Positions 18,943 to 30,028 of a stretch of 64,000 nt of DNA are shown here, piece by piece. The notes beneath the pieces were generated by a model, which saw only the letters and a list, made by a program, of their open reading frames with translations, searched no databases and had not been told where the DNA came from. Position 1 is the stretch's first letter; every line of letters begins with the position of its first letter. Both the position numbers and the translations under genes were made by a program. This DNA is from CAMAVH01 sp964628235 (GTDB lineage Bacteria; Pseudomonadota; Alphaproteobacteria; SMXQ01), in the NCBI GenBank assembly GCA_964628235.1, contig CAZVLU010000013.1, positions 12,467 through 76,466 on the forward strand. Direction: 5' to 3'.

Positions 18943-20607
18943 ATGCTGATCGCGCTATCGATCCGTGACGTCGTCCTCATCGAACGCCTCGATCTGGAGT
19001 TCGGCGCCGGACTGAGCGTGCTGACCGGCGAGACCGGCGCCGGCAAATCCATCCTGCTCGACGCCCTCGGCCTGGCGCTGGGCGCGCGCGGCGAAGCCGG
19101 ATTGGTGCGCCGCGGCGCGGAGAAGGCCACCGTCTCCGCCGAATTCGACATTCCCGCCAAGCACCCGGCCCGCAAGCTGCTCGCCGACAACGAGATCGCC
19201 AGCGAAGATACGCTGGTGCTCAAGCGCGTGCTCGGCAGCGATGGCCGCAGCCGCGCCTTCGTCAACGACCAACCCGCCGGCGTCGGCCTGTTGCGCCAGC
19301 TCGGCGAACTGCTCGTCGAAATTCACGGCCAGCATGACGCGCACGGCCTGCTCGACGCCGCCACACATCGCGGCCTGCTCGATTCCTACGGCGGCCACGA
19401 CGCGCTGCTCGCCGCCACGCGTGGCGCTTATGCCGCCTGGCAGAACTGCCGCAAAGCCGAGGACGACGCCCGCGCCGAAGCCGAGGCGGCGCGGCGCGAC
19501 GAGGAGTTTCTTCGCCACGCCCTCGCCGAACTCGACAAGATGGAGCCGCAGCCCGGCGAGGAAAGCGCGCTCGCCGAGCAGCGCAGCTTCATGCAAGGCG
19601 GCGCCAAACTCGCCGAAGCCTTGCAAGCGGCGCTCAATGAATTGACCGAGGGCCGCGCCGTGGTCAGCGCGCTCAACGCCGCGCATCGCTTGGTCGATCG
19701 CGCCGCCGCCAAAGCCGGCGACCGCCTCGACGCCGCGCTGCAATCCCTCGCCGCCGCCACGGTGGAGGCCAGCGAGGCCGTCGCCCAGATCGAACTGGTG
19801 CTGGCGGCGCTCGAGTCCGATCCGCAGAAGCTCGAACAGATCGAGGAGCGGCTATTCGCCCTGCGGGCGCTCGCGCGCAAGCACAATGTCGATGTCGATG
19901 GCTTGGGCGCGTTGCAGGCCGACATGGCGCGCAAGCTGGCCGCCATCGACGGCGCCGGCATGGACCTCAAAAAGCTCGCCGCCGCAACCGCTGCCGCTCA
20001 GGCAACCTACGCCGCCGCCGCCGCCAAGCTCGGCGAGGCGCGGCGCAAGGCCGCTACCAAGCTCGACAAGGCGGTGAACAAGGAACTGGCGCCGCTCAAG
20101 ATGGAGAAGGCAAGCTTTCGCACCGCCATCGAGGCGCTCGCCGCCGAAGCAGGCGGCCCGGAAGGCCTGGAGCGCGTCGCCTTCGAGGTCTCGACCAATC
20201 CCGGCGCGCCTCCCGGCGCGCTGGCCAAAATCGCATCGGGCGGCGAACTGGCGCGCTTTATGCTCGCGCTGAAAGTGGCGCTCGCCGGCACCGGCGAGGC
20301 GGCGGCGCTGGTGTTCGACGAAGTCGATGCCGGCATCGGCGGTGCGGTAGCCGACGCGGTCGGCGAACGCTTGGCTCGCCTCGGCGTCGACGTGCAAGTG
20401 CTCGTCGTCACCCACTCGCCGCAAGTCGCCGCGCGCGGCCTGCATCATTGGCGCGTGCAGAAGACCCAGGGCAAATCGACCAGCACGACGGTCATCTCGC
20501 TCGCCGCCGCCGAGCGCCGCGAGGAAATCGCCCGCATGCTGGCGGGCGCGAAAATCACCGACGAGGCGCGCGCCGCCGCCGACAAGCTGCTCGCCGCCGG
20601 AGCGTAA
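18943..20607 (+). CDS. recN: DNA repair protein RecN
   Basis: RecN is an SMC-like ATPase for double-strand break repair. The roughly 554-residue protein has Walker A LTGETGAGKSILLDALGL near residue 27, a coiled-coil middle rich in Ala, Glu, Arg (about 160-370), ABC signature ASGGELARFMLALK near 428, and Walker B LVFDEVDAGIGG near 453. Start ATG 18943 gives MLIALSIRDVVLIERLDLEF, the standard RecN N-terminus; the frame is open upstream into bamD but without homology. ligA begins five bases after its stop. Confidence 0.96.
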   Translation: MLIALSIRDVVLIERLDLEFGAGLSVLTGETGAGKSILLDALGLALGARGEAGLVRRGAEKATVSAEFDIPAKHPARKLLADNEIASEDTLVLKRVLGSDGRSRAFVNDQPAGVGLLRQLGELLVEIHGQHDAHGLLDAATHRGLLDSYGGHDALLAATRGAYAAWQNCRKAEDDARAEAEAARRDEEFLRHALAELDKMEPQPGEESALAEQRSFMQGGAKLAEALQAALNELTEGRAVVSALNAAHRLVDRAAAKAGDRLDAALQSLAAATVEASEAVAQIELVLAALESDPQKLEQIEERLFALRALARKHNVDVDGLGALQADMARKLAAIDGAGMDLKKLAAATAAAQATYAAAAAKLGEARRKAATKLDKAVNKELAPLKMEKASFRTAIEALAAEAGGPEGLERVAFEVSTNPGAPPGALAKIASGGELARFMLALKVALAGTGEAAALVFDEVDAGIGGAVADAVGERLARLGVDVQVLVVTHSPQVAARGLHHWRVQKTQGKSTSTTVISLAAAERREEIARMLAGAKITDEARAAADKLLAAGA

Positions 20608-20612
20608 ATCTG

Positions 20613-22757
20613 ATGGCTTTCGATACCAGCAAGACGCCCGTGAAGAAGCTCGACCGCATGAGAGCGGAGATGGAGCTGGCGCGCTTGGCCGAAGAGATCG
20701 CCGCGCATGACAAGCGCTACCATCAAGACGACGCGCCGAGCATCTCCGATGCCGATTACGATGCGCTGCGCCGGCGCAACAGCGAGATCGAAGCGCGCTT
20801 TCCCGATCTTGCCCGCGACGACAGCCCGACGCGCAAAGTCGGCGCGCCGGCCGCCGGCCGTTTCGCCAAAGTGCGTCACGCCAAGCCCATGCTGTCGCTC
20901 GACAACGCCTTCGATCCGGAAGATGTCGAAGGCTTCTTCGTCCGCGTGCGCAAATTTCTCGATTTGCCGGCCGACATGCCGGTCGGCATCGTCGCCGAAC
21001 CGAAGATCGACGGCCTGTCCATCTCGCTGCGCTATGAAAAGGGCCGCTTCGTCCAGGGCGCCACGCGCGGCGACGGCGTCGAGGGCGAAGACGTCACGCC
21101 GAATTTGCGCACCATCAAGGACATTCCCGAGCGCCTAAGCGGCGACGCGCCCGATGCCATCGACATCCGCGGCGAAATTTACATGCTGCGCGACGATTTC
21201 CTGGCGCTCAACGCGGCGCGCGCGAAGGCCGACGAGTCGGTCTTCGCCAACCCGCGAAATTCCGCCGCCGGCAGCCTGCGCCAGATCGATTCGTCGATCA
21301 CCGCCAGCCGCCCCTTGCGCTTCTTCGCCTACACCATGGGCGAGGCCAGCGAGCCGGTCGGCAAGACCCATTGGGACTTCCTGCAAGCCCTCAAAGCCTG
21401 GGGGTTCCAGGTGAACCCCAAGGCCAAGCGCTGCGCCAGCGCCGCCGAAGCCCTCGCCTTTTATAACGCCATCGGCGCCGAGCGCGCCGATCTGCCCTAC
21501 GACATCGACGGCGTCGTTTATAAAGTCGACCGCTTCGATTGGCAGGACCAGCTCGGCATGGTCAGCCGCGCGCCGCGCTGGGCCATCGCCCATAAATTTC
21601 CCGCCGAACAGGCGCAAACCAAGCTCAACGAGATCACCATCCAGGTCGGCCGCACCGGCGTGCTGACGCCGGTGGCGAACCTGGAGCCGATCACGGTCGG
21701 CGGCGTCGTCGTGTCGCGCGCGACGCTGCACAACGAGGACGAGATCGCCCGCAAGGATGTCCGCGTCGGCGACACGGTGGTCATCCAGCGCGCCGGCGAC
21801 GTCATCCCGCAGGTCGTTTCGGTGGTACTGGAAAAGCGCCCCAAGGACAGCAAGCCCTATGCCTTCCCCGACCGTTGCCCGGCCTGCGGCAGCCTCGCCA
21901 TCCGCGAAGAGGGCGAAGTCGCCAAGCGCTGCACCGGCGGGCTGATCTGCCCGGCGCAACGCTCGGAACGGCTGCGCCATTTCGTCTCGCGCCTCGCCTT
22001 CAACATCGACGGCCTCGGCGAAGAGCGCCTGCAGCTCTTCCTCGACAAGGGCGTGATCGAAGGCCCGGCGGATATTTTCACGCTGCGCCAGCGCGACGGC
22101 CAAACCGCCGCGCCCTTGGCCGCATGGGATGGCTGGGGGCCGCAGTCGGCGCTCAAGCTGTTCCAAGCCATCGACGACCGCCGCCGCGTGCCGTTCGAGC
22201 GCTTCATCTTCGCGCTCGGCATCCATCAGGTCGGCGAGGCCACCGCCAAGCTGCTGGCGCGGCGCTACGGCACGCTCGACGCCTGGCGCGCCGCCATGAT
22301 TGCCGCTGCCGAAGAGCGCAAGGCCAACCCGGACGAAGCGAAAAAGCCCGAGAAAATCGGCCCCGAATTCGCCGCGCTGTGCGACATTTCCGGCATCGGC
22401 CTCAATATGGCGGACGACATCGTCGGCTTCTTCGCCGAGCGCCATAACCTCGACGCGCTGGACGCGTTGGAAAACGCCGGCGTCGAGATCGAGCCGGTCG
22501 AGATCGTCCAGGCCCCGGCCGATTCGCCGGTCGCCGGCAAGACCGTGGTCTTCACCGGCACGCTGCAGACCATGACGCGCCAAGCCGCCGAAGCGCAGGC
22601 CGAGAAGCTCGGCGCCAAAATCGCCGGCTCGGTGTCGAAGAAGACCGGCTATGTCGTGGTCGGCACCGACGCCGGCTCGAAAGCCGACAAGGCGCAAGCG
22701 CTCGGCGTCACCATTCTCAGCGAAGACGAGTGGCTAAAGCTGATCGGCGAAGTCTGA
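20613..22757 (+). CDS. ligA: NAD-dependent DNA ligase
   Basis: LigA seals nicks in replication and repair using NAD. The 714-residue protein has an N-terminal Ia domain (HDKRYHQDDAPSISDADYDALRR), the adenylation motif EPKIDGLSIS with the active Lys near residue 129, an OB-fold (VGRTGVLTPVANLEPI), a four-cysteine zinc site (RCPACGSL ... KRCTGGLICPAQ), HhH repeats, and a BRCT domain at the end (KTVVFTGTLQTM onward). Slightly longer than the E. coli protein because of an insertion between the HhH motifs (EERKANPDEAKKPEKIGPEF). Start ATG 20613 lies just after the recN stop. Confidence 0.97.
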   Translation: MAFDTSKTPVKKLDRMRAEMELARLAEEIAAHDKRYHQDDAPSISDADYDALRRRNSEIEARFPDLARDDSPTRKVGAPAAGRFAKVRHAKPMLSLDNAFDPEDVEGFFVRVRKFLDLPADMPVGIVAEPKIDGLSISLRYEKGRFVQGATRGDGVEGEDVTPNLRTIKDIPERLSGDAPDAIDIRGEIYMLRDDFLALNAARAKADESVFANPRNSAAGSLRQIDSSITASRPLRFFAYTMGEASEPVGKTHWDFLQALKAWGFQVNPKAKRCASAAEALAFYNAIGAERADLPYDIDGVVYKVDRFDWQDQLGMVSRAPRWAIAHKFPAEQAQTKLNEITIQVGRTGVLTPVANLEPITVGGVVVSRATLHNEDEIARKDVRVGDTVVIQRAGDVIPQVVSVVLEKRPKDSKPYAFPDRCPACGSLAIREEGEVAKRCTGGLICPAQRSERLRHFVSRLAFNIDGLGEERLQLFLDKGVIEGPADIFTLRQRDGQTAAPLAAWDGWGPQSALKLFQAIDDRRRVPFERFIFALGIHQVGEATAKLLARRYGTLDAWRAAMIAAAEERKANPDEAKKPEKIGPEFAALCDISGIGLNMADDIVGFFAERHNLDALDALENAGVEIEPVEIVQAPADSPVAGKTVVFTGTLQTMTRQAAEAQAEKLGAKIAGSVSKKTGYVVVGTDAGSKADKAQALGVTILSEDEWLKLIGEV

Positions 22758-24842
22758 TCAGCGGATCGGCGCCGTCGCCGTCTTGAGCCAAGCCAGCGTC
22801 TCGGCATCGACCAGCGGCGTCAGCGTTTCGCGCACGCCGGCGTGGTAGCCGTCGAGCCAGGCGGCCTCGTCATCAGTCAACATCGCGGCATCGACGAGGG
22901 CGCGCTCGATGGGCGCGAGCGTGAGCGTCTCGAACTCCAGCATCGGCAGACCGTCGGGACCGGACGCCGCGTCTTTCACCGCCACCAAGTTCTCGATGCG
23001 GATGCCGAACGCGCCGGCCTTGTAGTAGCCGGGCTCGTTGGACACCACCATGCCGGGCTCCAGCGCCACGCGGTTGGGCAGCTTCGAGATGCGCTGCGGC
23101 CCCTCATGCACGCTGAGATAATGGCCGACGCCGTGGCCGGTGCCGTGATCGTAATCCATGCCGGCCTGCCACAGCGGCAACCGCGCCAGCGCGTCGAGCT
23201 GGCTGCCGCTGGTGCCGACCGGGAAGCGCACGGTGGCCAACGCGATGTGGCCCTTCAGAACGCGCGTGAAGGCGGCGCGCTGCTCGTCGCTCGGGCCTTT
23301 GCCGCCGCCCCCATTCGCGTCACCCACGAACAGCGTGCGCGTGACATCGGTGGTGCCGTCGAGATATTGCGCGCCGGAATCGAGCAGGAACATCTGCCCC
23401 GGCGCGATGCCCTGATCGGTCGCCGGGCTGGCATGGTAATGCACGATGGCGCCGTTGCCGCCGGCGCCGGCGATGGTCGGAAAGCTGAGGCCGCGGAAAT
23501 GCTCGCCGCCTGAACGGAATTCTTCCAGCTTGGCGGCAGCGGCGATCTCGGTCAGCGCGCCATTCGGCGCTGTGGCGGCAAACCAGGCGAGAAAGCGCGT
23601 GAGCGCCGCGCCGTCGCGGACATGCGCGGCGCGGATGCCGGCCAATTCCGTCTCGCTCTTTTTCGCCTTGGGCGCTTGGGAGGGATCGGCGGCTTTGACC
23701 AGCTTGGCGCCCGCCGCCTCGAGGCGGTCGAACAGCCACGCCGGCGCCGAGGCCGGATCGGCCTGCACGCGCTTGCCCGTCAAAGCCGCAAGCGCCGGGG
23801 CGAACGCATCACGCGGCGCCAGACGCACTTCGTTGCCGAGATGGGCGGCGAGCCGGGGCGACGCCTTGCGCGGGTCCATGAACAGATCGAGCCGGCGGTC
23901 GGCATGGAGGATCGCAAAGCCGAGCGGCAGCGGCGCATAGGCGACATCGCCGCCCCGGATGTTGAGCAGCCAAGCGAGGCTGTCGGGCAAAGTGATGACG
24001 ACGGCATCGACAGCGGCGGCGGCAAGACGGCCCGCCAGTTCGCCGCGCTTATCGGCGGATGATCTTCCGGCGAAGGCGAGATCGAACGGCACGACCGGGG
24101 CGATCGGCATCGGGGGCTGGCGCGTCCAGGCGGCGTCGACCGGATTGGCATCGAGCGCCTTGAGCTTGGCGCCGGCTTTCTCGCAGGCCGCGCGCAGCCG
24201 CGCGACATCCTCGATGGTATGCAGCCAGGGATCGAAGCCGAGCGTCTGGCCGGCTTTCATATTGGCGGCGAGCCATTCGCCCGGCGGGCGCTGGGTGAGA
24301 TGATGGCTGACGAAAGCCGCCGGATCGACCTCCGCCTTGGCCTGCAACGTGTAACGCCCGTCGACGAAAATCGCGGCGATCTCGGGCAGCACCGCGGCGA
24401 GGCCCGCCGAGCCGGTGAAGCCGGTGAGCCAGGCGAGTCGGCGGGCATAAAGCGGGACATATTCGCCCTGATGCTCGTCGGCGCGCGGCACGATGAAACC
24501 GTCGACGCCCATCGCCGCCAATTGCCGGCGCACCGCCGCCAGGCGCTCGATCACGGGCAAGGGCTCGTCGGCGAGTCCGTCGCCTTGCGTCGCCGCCATT
24601 TCGCCGCGCAGGGCCTGCAATTGCGCCGCCAGAGCCGGACTGGGGTTCTCGGCGACCAAACCCAGCCAAGCGGCGCGATCCACGTCCTCCGGGGCCGCCA
24701 ATAGCCCAGCGATCAGGCTGCGCGCGGCGTCCGCCGTCGGTTGCGCGAGGCGCAAGCCTGCCGCCTTGATGAGGAGACCGCCGAGGGCGGCATCGCCTTG
24801 ATAAGTCTCGCGGCAGGGGGCGGCAGCCGAAACAACGCTCAC
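22758..24842 (-). CDS. Xaa-Pro aminopeptidase (aminopeptidase P, M24B)
   Basis: A cytoplasmic metallopeptidase releasing an N-terminal residue before proline. Two creatinase-like N-terminal domains (IVPRADEHQGEY near residue 120) precede the pita-bread domain with its metal ligands: LLDSGAQYLDGTTDVTRT (two Asp), GTGHGVGHYLSVHEGP (His) and VVSNEPGYYK (Glu). The preferred start is GTG 24842, 10 bases after AGGAG; an upstream ATG at 24923 is possible but has no homology. The first 100 or so residues form an Ala/Leu-rich extension not present in most relatives. Its stop abuts the ligA stop with no base between. Confidence 0.9.
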   Translation of the reverse strand: MSVVSAAAPCRETYQGDAALGGLLIKAAGLRLAQPTADAARSLIAGLLAAPEDVDRAAWLGLVAENPSPALAAQLQALRGEMAATQGDGLADEPLPVIERLAAVRRQLAAMGVDGFIVPRADEHQGEYVPLYARRLAWLTGFTGSAGLAAVLPEIAAIFVDGRYTLQAKAEVDPAAFVSHHLTQRPPGEWLAANMKAGQTLGFDPWLHTIEDVARLRAACEKAGAKLKALDANPVDAAWTRQPPMPIAPVVPFDLAFAGRSSADKRGELAGRLAAAAVDAVVITLPDSLAWLLNIRGGDVAYAPLPLGFAILHADRRLDLFMDPRKASPRLAAHLGNEVRLAPRDAFAPALAALTGKRVQADPASAPAWLFDRLEAAGAKLVKAADPSQAPKAKKSETELAGIRAAHVRDGAALTRFLAWFAATAPNGALTEIAAAAKLEEFRSGGEHFRGLSFPTIAGAGGNGAIVHYHASPATDQGIAPGQMFLLDSGAQYLDGTTDVTRTLFVGDANGGGGKGPSDEQRAAFTRVLKGHIALATVRFPVGTSGSQLDALARLPLWQAGMDYDHGTGHGVGHYLSVHEGPQRISKLPNRVALEPGMVVSNEPGYYKAGAFGIRIENLVAVKDAASGPDGLPMLEFETLTLAPIERALVDAAMLTDDEAAWLDGYHAGVRETLTPLVDAETLAWLKTATAPIR

Positions 24843-25148
24843 GAGGGTCAAACTCCTGACAAAACGGCCATTTTCGGCCCAAAACTTGAATTTTAACGTA
24901 AGCGCGCCTGCCCCCTCGCGCAAGCCGCCGGCCCATAAACAGGCGAGCGGTTGCCCGCATGGCTCGCGCCGCCAATCATGAAGGATTTATGACCGACCTA
25001 TAAAAAACCTAGGAAAACTGCGGCTTACAGCCATGCGCTCAACGCGTGGCTGTTTTGCGAAACGGTCGCTCCTCGGGGATCGGGGATAGGTCTACATACC
25101 TCCTTGTCGAAACGAAGAAATGCAGACCACCCCCGAAGGAGACCTAAG
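24843..25148. other. Divergent gap between aminopeptidase P and the small protein gene
   Basis: This 306-base stretch separates the minus-strand peptidase from the plus-strand small protein. It holds a long hairpin with a T-run (listed separately), an AT-rich run TATAAAAAACC near 25000, and the ribosome site AAGGAG at 25136-25141. I see no further gene in it. Confidence 0.6.
25027..25056 (+). terminator. Hairpin with T-run, terminator or attenuator
   Basis: ACAGCCATGCG (25027-25037) pairs with CGCGTGGCTGT (25043-25053), all eleven positions if one G-U pair is allowed, loop CTCAA, then TTTT. It reads as a terminator on the plus strand, but there is no plus-strand gene before it. It could end a short leader or small RNA made from the AT-rich region near 25000. 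Confidence 0.5.
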
Positions 25149-25463
25149 ATGACCACACAGAATTTGAACCCGGCCGACCTCCCCTACGCGAAGGGCGCCG
25201 AAATGATCACCACCGCTTACAACCTGATCGCCGGCGTTGTCGCCGCGCTGACCAAGCTGTACGGCGTCGTGTTCGAAGCCAACGAGATGCGCAACCGCTA
25301 CTACGCGCTGAACGCGCTGAGCGACGCGAGCCTCAAGGCCGCCGGCCTGAGCCGCATCGACATCCCGCAGATCGTCGCCATCGAGGCCGGCCTCTTCACG
25401 CCGAACGAGGTCGCTCCGGTCGCCTCGAACAGCAACGAAGCGCTCGCCGCTCGCGTCGCCTAA
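25149..25463 (+). CDS. Small DUF1127-like protein
   Basis: A 104-residue protein starting MTTQNLNPADLPYAKGAEM behind a strong ribosome site (AAGGAG, seven bases before ATG). A hydrophobic helix spans about residues 19-40 (ITTAYNLIAGVVAALTKLYG). The second half, RYYALNALSDASLKAAGLSR followed by IDIPQIV, resembles the L-xx-LsD-xx-L-xx-iGLsRxdI pattern of the short YjiS/DUF1127 proteins that are frequent in alphaproteobacteria and often bind RNA. The resemblance is partial and the basic residues of true DUF1127 are fewer. It is a single-gene unit with its own terminator and looks well expressed. Confidence 0.75.
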   Translation: MTTQNLNPADLPYAKGAEMITTAYNLIAGVVAALTKLYGVVFEANEMRNRYYALNALSDASLKAAGLSRIDIPQIVAIEAGLFTPNEVAPVASNSNEALAARVA

Positions 25464-25566
25464 CTACTAAGCCTACCGAGATCCGCGTAGCGTTCGCTTA
25501 AAGCGTACAGCGTCCGATACCTCCGCCGATCCCGAGACATCTCTCCCCCCAGATGTCTCACCCCGC

Positions 25567-25603
25567 AAAGGGCGCCTCAGGATGAGGCGCCCTTTGTCCT
25601 TTT
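25567..25603 (+). terminator. Rho-independent terminator after the small protein
   Basis: AAAGGGCGCCTCA (25567-25579) pairs exactly with TGAGGCGCCCTTT (25583-25595), a three-base loop, then GTCCTTTT. It lies about 100 bases after the small protein gene and before the convergent prmA. Confidence 0.88.
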
Positions 25604-25629
25604 GGGCCAAGCCCAACTCAAACATCACA

Positions 25630-26550
25630 TCAGCCGCGCCGCATGACGAGCGTCGGCCAGACGCCCCAATCCTTTGACGGCACGCGGATGCGCCGCACCA
25701 GCCGCAGGCCTTGGGCGCGATAGGCGGCGCGCACGGCGGCTTCCTGGCGGTCGAGCAGCCCCGACAGCACGACCGTGCCGCCCGGCGCTAGCCGCCGCGC
25801 CAGCGTCGGCGCTAGGCCGACCAGCGGCTTGGCCAGGATATTGGCGCAGATCAGATCGTAGCGCGCACCGCGCGGCACACGGGAAAAGCCCTGGCTGAGC
25901 CCGGCCCGCACGAAGCGGCCGAGCTTGTTGGCTTTGGCGTTGGCGCGCGTGTTGCGCACCGCCCAGGGGTCGTTGTCGACGGCCAGCACCGGACATTTGC
26001 GCCGCGCCGCGACGGCCAGCGCGAGAATGCCCGAGCCGCAGCCGAGATCGAGCGTGCGCGGCCGCGCCATGCGATCGAGCAAGCGGTCGAGAGCCAACAG
26101 ACAACCGCGCGTCGTGTCGTGGCGGCCCGAGCCGAAGGCAGGGCCGGCATCCAACGTGAGCGCAAGGCTGCCGGGCGGCGGCGGCGTCTCGTCAAATGTG
26201 GCGCGCACGAAAAAACGCCCGGCGCGCACCGGCGGAAAGCCCTTGCGGTTCTCCGCCAGCCAATCGATCTGCGGCAATTTCTCGATATGCACTTCGGAGA
26301 GTTGCCAGCCGATGCGGCCGGCGGCACTCGCCAGCGCCGCCGTCACGGCGGAAATGTCGGGCTCGCGGTCGCAGATCGCCTCGATGCGCCAATCCTCGGC
26401 CGGGCGGTCGTTGCCCGGATCGCTGTCGGGCTCTGCCGCGCCGGTCTGCGCGCTGACCGACCCGAAATCGGAGAGCGCCGCCTCCAACGCCTCATAGGCG
26501 GCCTCGGGGGCGACGAGATGGATTTTCCACAGTTGCGGCCTATCGGTCAT
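25630..26550 (-). CDS. prmA: Ribosomal protein L11 methyltransferase
   Basis: PrmA methylates ribosomal protein L11 using S-adenosylmethionine. The 306-residue protein has an N-terminal substrate-binding domain, then the class I methyltransferase core: DAGPAFGSGRHDTTRGCLLAL near residue 135, LDLGCGSGILALA (SAM motif I) near 167, AVDNDPWAV near 189, and NILAKPLVGLAP near 235, where E. coli has NILAGPL. The ATG lies seven bases after the uvrD stop on the same strand, so the two form an operon. Confidence 0.92.
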   Translation of the reverse strand: MTDRPQLWKIHLVAPEAAYEALEAALSDFGSVSAQTGAAEPDSDPGNDRPAEDWRIEAICDREPDISAVTAALASAAGRIGWQLSEVHIEKLPQIDWLAENRKGFPPVRAGRFFVRATFDETPPPPGSLALTLDAGPAFGSGRHDTTRGCLLALDRLLDRMARPRTLDLGCGSGILALAVAARRKCPVLAVDNDPWAVRNTRANAKANKLGRFVRAGLSQGFSRVPRGARYDLICANILAKPLVGLAPTLARRLAPGGTVVLSGLLDRQEAAVRAAYRAQGLRLVRRIRVPSKDWGVWPTLVMRRG

Positions 26551-26557
26551 GAACGGC

Positions 26558-28840
<2,283 letters not shown>

Positions 28841-28984
28841 TTGCCGTGATTATAGCACCCGGCGCTGTCCGCCAAGCGCGAATTGCCCCCGAGAATCGTT
28901 CAGGAAAAGACGCCCGTAAAACAAGCTTTTGCAACGGTCGCAATAGCCGCTAGAGTTTTCCCGCACCATCTTGGGAGGCTGTCG

Positions 28985-30019
28985 ATGCGCCCCGCGTTCG
29001 CGTTGCCCCGTCTAATCTTGATCGCCTCATTCCTGATCGCGGCTAACGCGATCGCTTTTTGCCTGCCGCTCGCGGCGCAAGAGGCTGTCAAGCTGACGCC
29101 CGACCGCATCGTGCAGTCGGTGGTGCAGATTCGCGCCGACATCCCTGCCGACGCGCCTTCGGCGCGCCGTCTCGGCACCCGGCGTGAAGGCGGCGGCGCG
29201 GTGATCCGCGCCGACGGCGTGCCCGACGGCCATATCGTCACCATCGGCTACCTGCTCACCGACGCCGCGTCGATCGAAGTCACCGACCACCGCGGCCGCA
29301 AGCGCGCGGCGCAGTCCGTCGGCTTCGATCAGGCGAGCGGCCTCGGCCTCATCAAACTGTCAGGCGCCGCCGACCTGCCGGCGCTCGACATCGGCAGCAC
29401 GCAGAATCTCGCTCCGCGCCAGCCGGTGATCGTCGCCAGCGACAGCAGCGTGAAAGGCTTGCAGCCGGCTATCGTCGCCTCGGTGCGCGCCTACGCCGCG
29501 TCATGGGAATATATGTTGGAGCGCGCCATTTTCGCTTCGCCGCCGATCGAGCGCTTCGGCGGCGCGCCGCTGCTCGGCGGCGACGGCAAGCTGATCGGCA
29601 TCGGCTCTTTGCTGATCAACGACGCGGTGCCCGGCCAGGCGCTGCCCGGCAACATGTTCGTGCCGGCCGATTTGCTGCGCCCGGTGATCGCCGAGATGGT
29701 GGCGAGCGGCCGGCCCAAGGCCAGCCGCCCCTGGCTCGGCCTGAACGCCGACGAAATTCAGAAGGATGGCGTGCTGGTGGTCGGCAACATCACGCGCGAC
29801 GGGCCGGCGGCGAAAGCCGGCCTCAAGCGCGGCGACGTGGTGTTCGGCCTCGACGGCAAGCCGATCAAAGGCCTCGCCGACTTTTACAAGCGGCTGTGGA
29901 GCATGGGCGAGCCGGGCGTCGAAGTGCCGCTCAAGGTGATGCAAGCCGACGGCGTGCGCGTGCTGCGCCTGCAATCGGGCGATCGCTACAGCAACATGCG
30001 GGCGCAACCGACGTATTAA
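28985..30019 (+). CDS. HtrA-like periplasmic protein with degenerate triad and PDZ domain
   Basis: A 344-residue protein with signal peptide (cleavage after AAQ near residue 31), a trypsin-like domain (about 40-235) and one PDZ domain (about 248-335; NITRDGPAAKAGLKRGDVV). It aligns with DegP-type proteases, but the triad is not there: VTNNHVV is replaced by VTIGYLL (His to Tyr89), SDIALI by SGLGLI (Asp to Gly119), and GNSGG by ERFGGAP (Ser to Phe191). It is therefore likely a non-catalytic scaffold or sensor. Start ATG 28985 is chosen for the ribosome site GGGAGG at 28973-28978. It is divergent from uvrD and convergent with the LysR gene. Confidence 0.8.
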   Translation: MRPAFALPRLILIASFLIAANAIAFCLPLAAQEAVKLTPDRIVQSVVQIRADIPADAPSARRLGTRREGGGAVIRADGVPDGHIVTIGYLLTDAASIEVTDHRGRKRAAQSVGFDQASGLGLIKLSGAADLPALDIGSTQNLAPRQPVIVASDSSVKGLQPAIVASVRAYAASWEYMLERAIFASPPIERFGGAPLLGGDGKLIGIGSLLINDAVPGQALPGNMFVPADLLRPVIAEMVASGRPKASRPWLGLNADEIQKDGVLVVGNITRDGPAAKAGLKRGDVVFGLDGKPIKGLADFYKRLWSMGEPGVEVPLKVMQADGVRVLRLQSGDRYSNMRAQPTY

Positions 30020-30028
30020 AACGGCCTG

